The notes beneath the pieces were generated by a model. That model was not told where the DNA came from. It saw only the letters and a program-made list of their open reading frames with translations, and did not search any database. Below are positions 26,114 to 34,681 of a stretch of 64,000 bases of DNA, in pieces. A program made the translations under genes and the position numbers. Source of the stretch: Cyclobacteriaceae bacterium (GTDB taxonomy: Bacteria; Bacteroidota; Bacteroidia; Cytophagales; Cyclobacteriaceae); contig JAEUUG010000009.1 of NCBI GenBank assembly GCA_016787565.1, positions 1-64,000 on the forward strand, written 5' to 3'. The first letter of the stretch is position 1; the number at the start of each line of letters is the position of its first letter.

Positions 26114-29100
26114 ATGAAAAGTAAACCCACGTACATTAATACCGATGGCAATTCAGCAGTAGCCAACATTGCATACGGATTCAGCGAAGTAGCTGCGATT
26201 TATCCCATTACACCCTCATCCGATATGGGTGAGCGGGCGGATGCATGGTCGGCTGAAGGACGAAAAAATATATTTGGTGAACGCGTTGATGTGGTTCAAA
26301 TGCAGTCAGAGGCGGGAGCAGCCGGTGCTATTCATGGAGCCTTAAGTGGTGGCGCCATGGCCACAACGTTTACAGCATCACAGGGACTGATGCTCATGGT
26401 TCCGAATATGTTTAAGATAGCCGGTGAGATGATTCCCACCGTTTTTCATGTTTCGGCACGTTCATTAGCCTGCCAGGCGCTTTCTATTTTTGGTGATCAC
26501 TCCGATGTAATGGCAACCCGCGGAACAGGCTTTGCTATGCTGGCTTCCGGTAACGTACAAGAGGCACAGGATTTGGCCGTGGTTTCGCACCTCGCTACGT
26601 TGGAAGCACGTATTCCATTCCTTCACTTCTTTGATGGCTTTCGAACCTCACACTCCATACAAAAGATTGTTCCAATAGAATATGAAGAACTGAAATCCAT
26701 GCTTGACATGAAGTATGTTGAAGCTTTCCGCGATATGGCATTGAAGCCTGAAGCGCCTGTATGTAAAGTGGGTGCACAAAATCCGGATGTGTATTTTCAG
26801 GGAAGGGAAACGGTTAATCAATATTATGATGCTTGTCCAGGTATTGTGAAGAAGTACATGGACCTGTTCGCCAAAAGAACCGGTCGTCAATATAAATTGT
26901 ATGAATACATTGGCGATCCAAAAGCTACTAAGATTCTTGTCTCTATGGGATCGTCTATCGAAACCATTGAAGAAACCATCAACTACTTAACGAAGAAGGG
27001 CGAGAAGGTCGGAGCGATTAAAGTAAGATTGTACAGACCATTTGCTCTGGAAGATTTCACGTCAATTATTCCTACCTCCGTCAAGAAAATTGCCGTACTG
27101 GATCGCACTAAAGAACCGGGATCAATCGGAGAGCCGCTCTATATGGATGTGTTGGCTGCACTGCGCGATCGCCCCGAGATCAAAATCATTGGAGGACGCT
27201 ATGGACTGTCGTCCAAGGAGTTTACACCATCCATGGTAAAAGCCGTTTTTGATCACCTCGAAAATAATGGCTTCCATGGTTTCACAGTAGGCATCAACGA
27301 TGATGTAACGCATAAATCCATTTCCGTAAAAGAAGATATTGATGCCGAGCAGGAAGGTATCGTACGCTGCAAGTTCTGGGGATATGGATCGGATGGAACC
27401 GTAAGCGCTAACAAGAACTCAATCAAAATTATTGGCGAAAGCACTGATCTCTTTGTACAGGGGTATTTCCAATATGACTCAAATAAGTCGGGTGGCTATA
27501 CCGTATCGCATTTGCGATTCGGCAAAAAGCCTATTCAATCAGAATACTTATTGAACAAAGTTGATTTCGTAGCACTGCACCGGCCGCAATACATTGGTCA
27601 GTATGACATTCTTGAAGGCATAACCGAAGGCGGAACCTTCCTGATCAACTCTAGTCAGAAACCCGAAAACATTTTCAGACTATTTACCCGCGATATGCAG
27701 GAAACAATCTGGAAAAAGAAAATAAAAGTTTATGCAATTGATGCATCGAAGATCGCCAAGAGCGTGGGCCTCGGAGGCCGCATTAACTCGGTGATGCAAA
27801 CAGCTTTCTTCAAAGTTTCAGGCGTAGTGCCGGAAGAGGAAGCGATTACGCTGATCAAAAAATATGTCGAGAAACAATTCGCCCGTAAGGGAAAGGAAAT
27901 TGTGGAAATGAACTGGAAGGCCATTGATGCATCTGCGGAGGCAGTAACACTCATTCCGATTCCTGCTGAGGCAGAGAAATTTGCAGAAATCACAGAACTT
28001 GTTCCGGCTGGGTCGGGTGACTATGCCCAATTCATCATGGATCCGATTCTTCGGTTGAAAGGTGATAGCATTCCTGTATCGCGCATGCCGCTGAATGGCG
28101 CTATCCCTACGGGAACGAAACGATTTGAATACCGCGGTGTGGCGGGCAATCCGGCAACGTGGATTGATAAGCTTCCATTCGTGCAAGAACCCTATACTGC
28201 TGAGCCCTATATCGAATACCCTCCAAGCTGTTCAGGTTGTGGCGAAGTGCCCTACATCCACCTGGTAACTCAGTTGTACGGTGACCGGATGATCATCGCC
28301 AATGCCACAGGTTGTACCTCTATTTATGGCGGAACATTTCCCGCTACGCCTTATACAAAAGATAGCCGAGGAAGGGGACCGGCCTGGGCAAATTCACTCT
28401 TTGAAGATAATGCTGAATTTGGTTTTGGTATGCGCCTCGCAGTAGATGCTAATCGCAGACAATTGAAAACAAATGTTGAATCGCTTTTGGCCAGTCTGAA
28501 AGACGGTACGCTGAAAGAAGCATTACTGCGGAGTCTTATACTTTTCAACGAAGTAAATAAGGAAGCGAAGGAACATGCCGATACCGTAAAGGCTATACTG
28601 GCCGAAGCTCAAAAAGATATTGATACTGCTTTAAAACCTACGTTAGAAAAGATCATCGAGCTTCAAGATTACTTTGTTGATAAGAGCGTGTGGATTTTTG
28701 GAGGTGATGGTTGGGCCTACGACATTGGCTTTGGTGGACTCGATCACATCATGGCCTCAAACCGGAATGTAAATGTGCTGGTCATGGATACTGAAGTTTA
28801 CTCCAATACGGGTGGTCAGGCGTCAAAGGCAACACCCCGCGGAGCCGTTGCAAAGTTTGCTTCCGATGGAAAAAAACTCGGTAAGAAAAACCTCGGCCTC
28901 ATGATGACAACGTATGGCAATGCCTACGTGGCCAGCGTGAACATGGGTATGGATCGTGAGAAAACAGCACTGGCGTTTGTTGAGGCTGAGAAGCACAACG
29001 GGCCGTCCATCATCATTGCGTACTCGCCTTGCATCGCACATGGTTATAGCATGAACCAGGCAAAGAAACAATCTGAAAAGGCAACCAAGAGTGGCTACTG

Positions 29101-29326
29101 GCCGATGTATCGTTTCAATCCGGATTTGAGAGCGGAAGGACTGAATCCATTTACATGGGATGTTCAAACAGAAGAGGTAGTGTCATTTAAAGATTATCTG
29201 GAAGAAGAGATTCGATACAAGACACTGAATCTCTCTAACCCGGTGGAAGCTGAACGCCTCATTGAACTGGCGAAAAAAGATAATGAACAACGTTTCCACG
29301 ACATTAAACATTTAAGTGAAGTTTAA
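26114..29326 (+). CDS. nifJ: Pyruvate:ferredoxin/flavodoxin oxidoreductase lacking the ferredoxin domain
   Basis: 1070 residues; family members normally have about 1170 to 1230. The enzyme oxidises pyruvate and CoA to acetyl-CoA and CO2 with thiamine pyrophosphate. Domains I-III are normal (YPITPSSDMGERADAW at the start; GYFQYDSNKSGGYTVSHLRF in the gamma-like domain). The EKR site reads FEYRGVA at 671-677. In other enzymes about 100 residues with two 4Fe-4S clusters follow; here only 31 residues without cysteine separate Arg674 from the proximal cluster. That cluster is intact: Cys706, Cys709, Cys734 and Cys973. The TPP site GDGWAYDIGFGGLDH and VYSNTGGQ is intact. Reading frame is clean, so this is a domain loss, not a frameshift. 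The flavodoxin two genes downstream is a likely acceptor. Confidence 0.95.
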   Translation: MKSKPTYINTDGNSAVANIAYGFSEVAAIYPITPSSDMGERADAWSAEGRKNIFGERVDVVQMQSEAGAAGAIHGALSGGAMATTFTASQGLMLMVPNMFKIAGEMIPTVFHVSARSLACQALSIFGDHSDVMATRGTGFAMLASGNVQEAQDLAVVSHLATLEARIPFLHFFDGFRTSHSIQKIVPIEYEELKSMLDMKYVEAFRDMALKPEAPVCKVGAQNPDVYFQGRETVNQYYDACPGIVKKYMDLFAKRTGRQYKLYEYIGDPKATKILVSMGSSIETIEETINYLTKKGEKVGAIKVRLYRPFALEDFTSIIPTSVKKIAVLDRTKEPGSIGEPLYMDVLAALRDRPEIKIIGGRYGLSSKEFTPSMVKAVFDHLENNGFHGFTVGINDDVTHKSISVKEDIDAEQEGIVRCKFWGYGSDGTVSANKNSIKIIGESTDLFVQGYFQYDSNKSGGYTVSHLRFGKKPIQSEYLLNKVDFVALHRPQYIGQYDILEGITEGGTFLINSSQKPENIFRLFTRDMQETIWKKKIKVYAIDASKIAKSVGLGGRINSVMQTAFFKVSGVVPEEEAITLIKKYVEKQFARKGKEIVEMNWKAIDASAEAVTLIPIPAEAEKFAEITELVPAGSGDYAQFIMDPILRLKGDSIPVSRMPLNGAIPTGTKRFEYRGVAGNPATWIDKLPFVQEPYTAEPYIEYPPSCSGCGEVPYIHLVTQLYGDRMIIANATGCTSIYGGTFPATPYTKDSRGRGPAWANSLFEDNAEFGFGMRLAVDANRRQLKTNVESLLASLKDGTLKEALLRSLILFNEVNKEAKEHADTVKAILAEAQKDIDTALKPTLEKIIELQDYFVDKSVWIFGGDGWAYDIGFGGLDHIMASNRNVNVLVMDTEVYSNTGGQASKATPRGAVAKFASDGKKLGKKNLGLMMTTYGNAYVASVNMGMDREKTALAFVEAEKHNGPSIIIAYSPCIAHGYSMNQAKKQSEKATKSGYWPMYRFNPDLRAEGLNPFTWDVQTEEVVSFKDYLEEEIRYKTLNLSNPVEAERLIELAKKDNEQRFHDIKHLSEV

Positions 29327-29343
29327 AACCAACACATACCAAC

Positions 29344-30393
29344 ATGGCCGATTTAAAAACAACATATTGTGGATTGACGCTCAAAAACCCCATCGTGGTT
29401 GGAGCCAGCAATCTGGTTACAGAAGTAGATAATCTGGTAAAACTTGAGAAGGCTGGTGCGGCTGCCATTGTATACAAGTCTCTTTTTGAAGAACAAATTC
29501 AGTTGGAAACACTGGAGATGGAAAACACACACGATGACTACAGTAATTGGGACGCTGAGCACGATTCATTTTTTCCAAAATTAAAACATGGTGGCCCTGC
29601 CGAGCACTTACTTCGGCTGCGCCAGGCGCGCAATGCTATAAGCATTCCACTGATTGGCAGCCTCAATGCGGTGTATCACGACACATGGGTTGAATATGCG
29701 CAAAAAATGGCGGACACCGGAATTGATGCACTGGAGTTGAACTTCTACGCCAGCGAAAACGACTTTGAAGCAGATCCCGCATCAATCGAAAAAAATCAAC
29801 TTGAAATTTTAAAGGATGTGCGCAAAGCCATACGCATCCCGGTAATAGTAAAATTAAGTCCATACTACACCAACACGTTATCGCTTGTTTCACGAATGGA
29901 TAAAGCGGGTGCTGCAGGCTTTGTTTTATTCAACAGGTTGTTTCAACCCGATATTGATATTGAAGGTCAGAAACATCATTTCCCCTATAACTTTAGTAAC
30001 GAAAACGACAACAGGCTGGCACTGCGCTATGCCGGACTTTTGTACAGCAAAATTCATGGCTCCATCATCGCCAATACGGGCATTTTAAACGGTCACGATG
30101 TCATTAAAATGTTGTTGGCCGGTGCAGATGCTGTACAGGTAGTAAGTGTGATTTATAAAAAAGGTATCGGATACATTGAACAATTGCTGGCTGATCTTGA
30201 GAAGTGGATGGAGAAGAAAGGCTATGGATCGATCAATGAATTCAAAGGAAAATTATCCAAAGAAAATCTTACCGATCCCTTTGCTTACAAGCGCGCACAG
30301 TATGTGGATATCCTGATGCGTTCCGAGATTTTTATGCAGTATCATCCCAAGCGGGGAGAGCTGCATGATAAGCATGAAGATTATTCAGAATAA
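29344..30393 (+). CDS. Dihydroorotate dehydrogenase-like flavoprotein
   Basis: 349 residues, an FMN-binding TIM barrel of the DHOD/PreA superfamily. Recognisable parts are CGLTLKNPIVVGASNLV at the start, LELNFYASEND, IPVIVKLSPYYTNT and ANTGILNGHDVIKMLLAGADAVQV, the last binding the FMN phosphate. It is not the pyrimidine enzyme: the usual Cys/Ser catalytic loop is not apparent. Genes of this kind sit beside nifJ in many bacteria, so a role in a low-potential redox step coupled to the pyruvate enzyme is likely but undefined. It starts 17 bases after nifJ. Confidence 0.88.
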   Translation: MADLKTTYCGLTLKNPIVVGASNLVTEVDNLVKLEKAGAAAIVYKSLFEEQIQLETLEMENTHDDYSNWDAEHDSFFPKLKHGGPAEHLLRLRQARNAISIPLIGSLNAVYHDTWVEYAQKMADTGIDALELNFYASENDFEADPASIEKNQLEILKDVRKAIRIPVIVKLSPYYTNTLSLVSRMDKAGAAGFVLFNRLFQPDIDIEGQKHHFPYNFSNENDNRLALRYAGLLYSKIHGSIIANTGILNGHDVIKMLLAGADAVQVVSVIYKKGIGYIEQLLADLEKWMEKKGYGSINEFKGKLSKENLTDPFAYKRAQYVDILMRSEIFMQYHPKRGELHDKHEDYSE

Positions 30394-30427
30394 ATTTTTA
30401 TAGAACATAAAAGATAAAACGAAAACT

Positions 30428-30937
30428 ATGGCAAAGATTGGAATTTTTTACGGCTCAACGGAAGGTAATACCGAAAGGGTCGTTACGCAGATTCAGGCTC
30501 AACTTGGTGGCGAAGCCGAAGCGGTATTGCATAACGTTAGCTCAGCTTCTGCGGATGATATGCAGCCCTATTCATACCTCATTTTGGCTTGTCCTACCTG
30601 GGAGATTGGCCAGCTTCAGGAAGATTGGGATACGTTCATCGATGAACTGGCCGATGTGGATTACACAGGTAAGAAAGTAACCTATGTGGGTTTGGGAGAT
30701 GCAGATGGTTATCCGGATACATTTCTGGATGCGATGGGCCTTATTCACGATAAGATCAAAGACAAGGGTGCATCTTTTGTCGGAGCCTGGCCAACCGATG
30801 GGTATAACTTCGAAGCTTCAAAGGGTGTTGTGGATGGAAAGTTTCTCGGCCTGGGTATTGACGAGGACAATCAAAAAGATTTAACGGCAGGAAGAATTGA
30901 GAAGTGGGTCGCACAGCTTAAAACTGAATTTGCATAA
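30428..30937 (+). CDS. fldA: Long-chain flavodoxin
   Basis: 169 residues. The FMN phosphate loop is FYGSTEGNTE (8-17), the isoalloxazine-flanking loops are CPTWEIGQLQEDW with Trp near 58 and GLGDADGYPDTF with Tyr near 97, and the extra loop of long-chain flavodoxins is present near 120-140. Flavodoxins carry single electrons at low potential in place of ferredoxin. Its place between a pyruvate oxidoreductase without its own ferredoxin domain and an Rnf complex makes it the obvious mobile carrier of this operon. Confidence 0.93.
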   Translation: MAKIGIFYGSTEGNTERVVTQIQAQLGGEAEAVLHNVSSASADDMQPYSYLILACPTWEIGQLQEDWDTFIDELADVDYTGKKVTYVGLGDADGYPDTFLDAMGLIHDKIKDKGASFVGAWPTDGYNFEASKGVVDGKFLGLGIDEDNQKDLTAGRIEKWVAQLKTEFA

Positions 30938-30946
30938 GCTGAAATC

Positions 30947-32011
30947 ATGGCAGGCATTCGGTTCAAAAAACCTTCGTATCCAGTCAGTGAACAATTACGA
31001 CAATACCTGACTGAAACCAATCGGGAGATTGATGTACCGATTGCCTACCGCGATCTATTGCATTACAACAGCGCCATTACCTTGTATGATAAGAAGGGTG
31101 CCGATACGCTTTGGGAAACGCTGATCTATTCAGAGTCCGATCGTCATTACATTCATGACAGCCTGCGAAAAATCTATGCGCAACTAAAAGTGGGTGGTGA
31201 TGTCAGCACAATTGAGCACCTCTATATTGACCGCGTGGATTATTGCCTGTACGCCAACACGCATCCCGTTCGGGTGCGGATAGTAAACAAGCTAAACGAT
31301 CTGTTCGATTATTTTTACATAAAGGAAGCAGATGCTTCACGCATTTATGGGATGGAGATTGAGCATCTCTTGTCGCCCAACAAAATCAATTACCTCGTAA
31401 AGGGAAATACGCTTATAGAAGAACATATTCAGGGAATACCGGGCGATAGCTTCAACCAATATTATTTGAAAGAGAACCACAGCTTTAATCCGCTGCGCAT
31501 CGCCAAGGAGTTTGTTAAATTCAATGAGAGGAGCCTGGTGCAGTTACTGGGCGATATGCGAAGGGATAATTTTGTTGTGGAAATTATCCCCGACTTTGAT
31601 GAGATGTATTTTCGGTTGCGCGCCATTGATTTCGATCAGGAATGTTATGAAGGCAACCGCGCCATCTACATGCCGCAATATTTCAAGGAGAATAATCCCA
31701 TCATCAACCTGGGCTTTAAAACCATGTCGGCAGTGTTGGAGCTCCAATATCAAAAAGAAGAACGCACCCGGATACTCAATCGGGTAAAAGCTTCACAGGA
31801 GCAACTCACACGCCTGTTGAATGCTATGGTTGAGGATACACTCTCAACACCCGATAATGTAAAGCAACTGAGGGAAGAGTTAAGTGACTTGTATGGTGAT
31901 GATGAGTTTTTATCATGCCGGTCGATGGGAGAAATTGTTCGTGTTAGTTTACGCATGCTGGAGAAGTATCCGCAGCGTAAGCGAAACACAGTAAAAGCAT
32001 TTGTCAACTGA
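30947..32011 (+). CDS. Unknown protein with kinase-like catalytic motifs, in the redox operon
   Basis: 354 residues, soluble, not a family I can name. The pattern resembles the protein kinase-like fold of choline/aminoglycoside phosphotransferases: FDYFYIKEAD (candidate ATP lysine Lys126), GMEIEHLL (candidate Glu137), a hinge-like NTLIEEHIQGIPGDSF (154-169), then GDMRRDN at 202-208 matching GDxxxxN, and RAIDFD at 225-230 matching the metal-binding DFx. The C-terminal 90 residues are helical and rich in charge. It begins nine bases after the flavodoxin stop and ends three bases before the RseC-like gene, so it belongs to this operon. Role is unknown; control of the pyruvate enzyme, flavodoxin or Rnf is a guess. 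Confidence 0.75.
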   Translation: MAGIRFKKPSYPVSEQLRQYLTETNREIDVPIAYRDLLHYNSAITLYDKKGADTLWETLIYSESDRHYIHDSLRKIYAQLKVGGDVSTIEHLYIDRVDYCLYANTHPVRVRIVNKLNDLFDYFYIKEADASRIYGMEIEHLLSPNKINYLVKGNTLIEEHIQGIPGDSFNQYYLKENHSFNPLRIAKEFVKFNERSLVQLLGDMRRDNFVVEIIPDFDEMYFRLRAIDFDQECYEGNRAIYMPQYFKENNPIINLGFKTMSAVLELQYQKEERTRILNRVKASQEQLTRLLNAMVEDTLSTPDNVKQLREELSDLYGDDEFLSCRSMGEIVRVSLRMLEKYPQRKRNTVKAFVN

Positions 32012-32014
32012 GCT

Positions 32015-32431
32015 ATGGAAGAGAAATCCTATATCCAACATGCTGGTTTTGTGGTAGCGCACGAGAAAGGTAAACTGCACATTTCCCTTCTGGAAACAGC
32101 AGGCTGTTCATCGTGCCACAATGCCTTATGCCTATTGGGTAACACCGGATCGAAGCAAGTGGAAGTACGGGATTCCACGAGTCATTTTCTTGTTGGAGAA
32201 GAAGTGGTGGTTCGCATCAATCCTGCCTCCGGCTATGCAGCTGTAGCGTGGCTATACATGCTTCCGTTTGCCCTTATCATGGCGGTTATGATTTTGCTTT
32301 TGCAACTGCAATATGCTGAAGGCATAGCCGGGCTTCTTTCCTTTGGTGTACTTGTTCCGTATTACGGCACTTTGTATCTGTTGCGAAAACAATTTCGTGG
32401 CCAATGTAAAATTGAAATTGCAAAACGATGA
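32015..32431 (+). CDS. RseC/RsxC-associated SoxR-reducing family membrane protein
   Basis: 138 residues of the RseC/MucC family. Cysteines in ETAGCSSCHNALCLLG near 29-38 match the family's cysteine-rich loop. Two membrane helices follow (AAVAWLYMLPFALIMAVMIL and GLLSFGVLVPYYGTLYLL). In E. coli RseC acts with the Rsx (Rnf) complex in keeping SoxR reduced. Here it overlaps rnfB by four bases (ATGA), so it is translated with the Rnf subunits. Confidence 0.88.
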   Translation: MEEKSYIQHAGFVVAHEKGKLHISLLETAGCSSCHNALCLLGNTGSKQVEVRDSTSHFLVGEEVVVRINPASGYAAVAWLYMLPFALIMAVMILLLQLQYAEGIAGLLSFGVLVPYYGTLYLLRKQFRGQCKIEIAKR

Positions 32432-33366
32432 ATCCAGTTATTTTTTATACCATCATCAGCCTTGTCGGGATTGGAATCATCGCAGCGATTGTTCTGTATT
32501 TTGTATCCAAGAAATTCTATGTTCAGGAGGATAGCCGGATCAATGCCGTTGAACAAGTTTTACCCAACACAAACTGTGGCGGATGCGGTCAGCCCGGATG
32601 CCATGCTTTTGCACAAGCGGTTGTAAAGGCAGGTGATCTTTCTTCGTTGCATTGCCCCGTAGGAGGAAATGACGTGATGAAGCAAGTGGCTGAAATACTG
32701 GGTGTGAAGGCTGTTGAAAAAGATCCCTACATCGCAGTGGTACGGTGTTCCGGCTCATTTGAATATAGAAAAAAAACGAATGTATACGATGGTGCTGACT
32801 CCTGCAAGGTAGCCGCCTACCTCTATAGTGGTGATACAGGATGTGCCTACGGATGTTTAGGCATGGGTGATTGCGTTCAGGTGTGCGACTTTGAAGCCAT
32901 GTACATGGATGAAAAAACCGGGCTTCCGGTAGTCATCGAAGATAAATGTACTGCCTGCAACGCCTGCGTCAAAGAATGCCCAAAGGGTATACTGGAGCTT
33001 TGGCCAAAAGGTAAGAAGAATCAGCGCGTTTACATCGCCTGCCTCAATGAAGAGAAGGGCAGCACAGCTCGCAAAGAATGTGCTGTTGCCTGTTCAGGTT
33101 GTTCCAAGTGTTTTGAGGCTTGTCGCTATGATGCCATCACCATGGCGAACAGCCTGGCGCACATTGATCCTGAAAAGTGCAAGTTGTGTATGGAGTGTGT
33201 TGATACGTGTGATGTACACAACATTATTACAGCAAACGTAACACCTGAAAAAATACAGGCTGCCAACGAGCAGCGTCTGAAGCGTGAGGAACGTGCACGA
33301 AAGAAAAAGGAAGAAGAAAAACTGGCTGCTAAACAACAAGGTGATGAGCACACAGAACAAGCTTAA
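32428..33366 (+). CDS. rnfB: Rnf complex subunit B (ferredoxin-type iron-sulfur protein)
   Basis: 312 residues. An N-terminal membrane anchor (3-25) is followed by the 4Fe-4S site Cys50-x2-Cys53-x4-Cys58-x17-Cys76 (NTNCGGCGQPGC). Further 4Fe-4S sites lie in the ferredoxin-like part, for example CTACNACVKECPKG and CKLCMECVDTC, together with CSGCSKCFEAC. The C-terminal tail after residue 270 is a lysine/glutamate-rich helix. RnfB receives electrons from the soluble carrier on the cytoplasmic side. Its 3' end overlaps rnfC by 23 bases. Confidence 0.94.
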   Translation: MNPVIFYTIISLVGIGIIAAIVLYFVSKKFYVQEDSRINAVEQVLPNTNCGGCGQPGCHAFAQAVVKAGDLSSLHCPVGGNDVMKQVAEILGVKAVEKDPYIAVVRCSGSFEYRKKTNVYDGADSCKVAAYLYSGDTGCAYGCLGMGDCVQVCDFEAMYMDEKTGLPVVIEDKCTACNACVKECPKGILELWPKGKKNQRVYIACLNEEKGSTARKECAVACSGCSKCFEACRYDAITMANSLAHIDPEKCKLCMECVDTCDVHNIITANVTPEKIQAANEQRLKREERARKKKEEEKLAAKQQGDEHTEQA

Positions 33367-34681
33367 GACATTTAACATCGGTGGCGTGCACCCGGATGAT
33401 CATAAGATTTCGGCTCGTATACCGATTACAACATTGCCATTGCCCAAAACCGTAATCATTCCCGTGGCCCAGCACATTGGGACACCGGCAACCATTGTTG
33501 TTCAGCGTGGTGATTCCGTAAAAGTCGGGCAGGTATTGGCAAAACATCAGGGTTTTGTTTCTTCTAATATTCATTCCTCTGTCAGCGGAAGAGTTGGGAT
33601 TATCGAAGAAGTAATGGATAGTTCCGGATTTAAGCATACAGCCATTTCTATAAAAGTTAAAGGAGATGATTGGGAGGAAACCATCGATCGAAGTGATAAT
33701 CTCGTTGAGGACATTTCCCTGGAGGGAAAAGAGATTGTAACCCGCATCATGGAGGCCGGAGTAGTGGGTATGGGTGGTGCCGCGTTTCCATCGCATGTTA
33801 AGCTGAGTGTTCCCGAAGGAAAGCATGTGGACTACCTGTTGATCAATGGTGTGGAGTGTGAGCCCTATCTTACATCCGACCACCGCATCATGCTCGAAAA
33901 ACCCAGAGAAATAATAGTCGGTATAAAAATTCTCATGAAAGCATTGGGGGTAAAAAATGCCATCATTGGGATTGAAGATAATAAGCGTGATGCAGTGGAA
34001 AATTTTAGCGACCTGCTTCAACATGAAACAGGCATTGAGGTTCAGCCACTCGAAGTTCAGTATCCGCAAGGAGGAGAGAAGCAGTTGATCCAGGCGCTCT
34101 TGAATCGTGAAGTTCCGTCTGGTGGTTTGCCCTCGGATGTGGGCGTGATTGTGCACAATGTAGGTACCACCTTTGCGATCTATGAGGCTGTACAAAAAAA
34201 TAAACCACTGGTTGAGCGTGTGGTAACCGTAACCGGAAAATCCGTTAAGCAACCGGGTAACTTTTTAGTTCGAATCGGCACTCCTGTAATTGACGTACTG
34301 ATTGCTGCGGGTGGCGTACCCGAAGATACAGGCAAGATTGTGAGTGGCGGCCCGATGATGGGAAAAGCCATTGCCGACCTCGATGTTCCGGTGGCAAAAG
34401 GAACTTCCGGAATTTTATTAATTCCAAAGGCCGAAGCACTGCGCGCTGAAATTTATAATTGCCTCCATTGTGGTAAATGTATTGAAGCCTGCCCGATGGG
34501 ACTGGAGCCTTACCATCTGCTATTGATGACAAAAAAAGGAAATTATGATAAGGCAAAACACGAGCACATTATGGATTGCATTGAATGCGGATCATGCTCG
34601 TTCGTTTGTCCATCGAACCGCCCCATACTGGACTATATCCGGTTGGGTAAAACTGAAATTAGAAAACCGAAGAAAGCATGA
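33344..34681 (+). CDS. rnfC: Rnf complex subunit C (NADH-binding)
   Basis: About 445 residues from ATG 33344, which has AAGG upstream; the frame remains open earlier within rnfB. RnfC is the peripheral NADH-interacting subunit, related to Nqo1. Present are the barrel-sandwich N terminus, the nucleotide/FMN motif GVVGMGGAAFPSH and two 4Fe-4S sites, CLHCGKCIEACP and CIECGSCSFVCP. It overlaps rnfD by four bases (ATGA). Confidence 0.95.
   Translation: MSTQNKLKTFNIGGVHPDDHKISARIPITTLPLPKTVIIPVAQHIGTPATIVVQRGDSVKVGQVLAKHQGFVSSNIHSSVSGRVGIIEEVMDSSGFKHTAISIKVKGDDWEETIDRSDNLVEDISLEGKEIVTRIMEAGVVGMGGAAFPSHVKLSVPEGKHVDYLLINGVECEPYLTSDHRIMLEKPREIIVGIKILMKALGVKNAIIGIEDNKRDAVENFSDLLQHETGIEVQPLEVQYPQGGEKQLIQALLNREVPSGGLPSDVGVIVHNVGTTFAIYEAVQKNKPLVERVVTVTGKSVKQPGNFLVRIGTPVIDVLIAAGGVPEDTGKIVSGGPMMGKAIADLDVPVAKGTSGILLIPKAEALRAEIYNCLHCGKCIEACPMGLEPYHLLLMTKKGNYDKAKHEHIMDCIECGSCSFVCPSNRPILDYIRLGKTEIRKPKKA

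Noticed and set aside
33329-34252. 307-codon open frame on the minus strand opposite rnfC
   Set aside because: It lies wholly antisense to a clearly coding rnfC and reads like a low-complexity shadow rich in His, Asn, Tyr and Phe with no recognisable domain.
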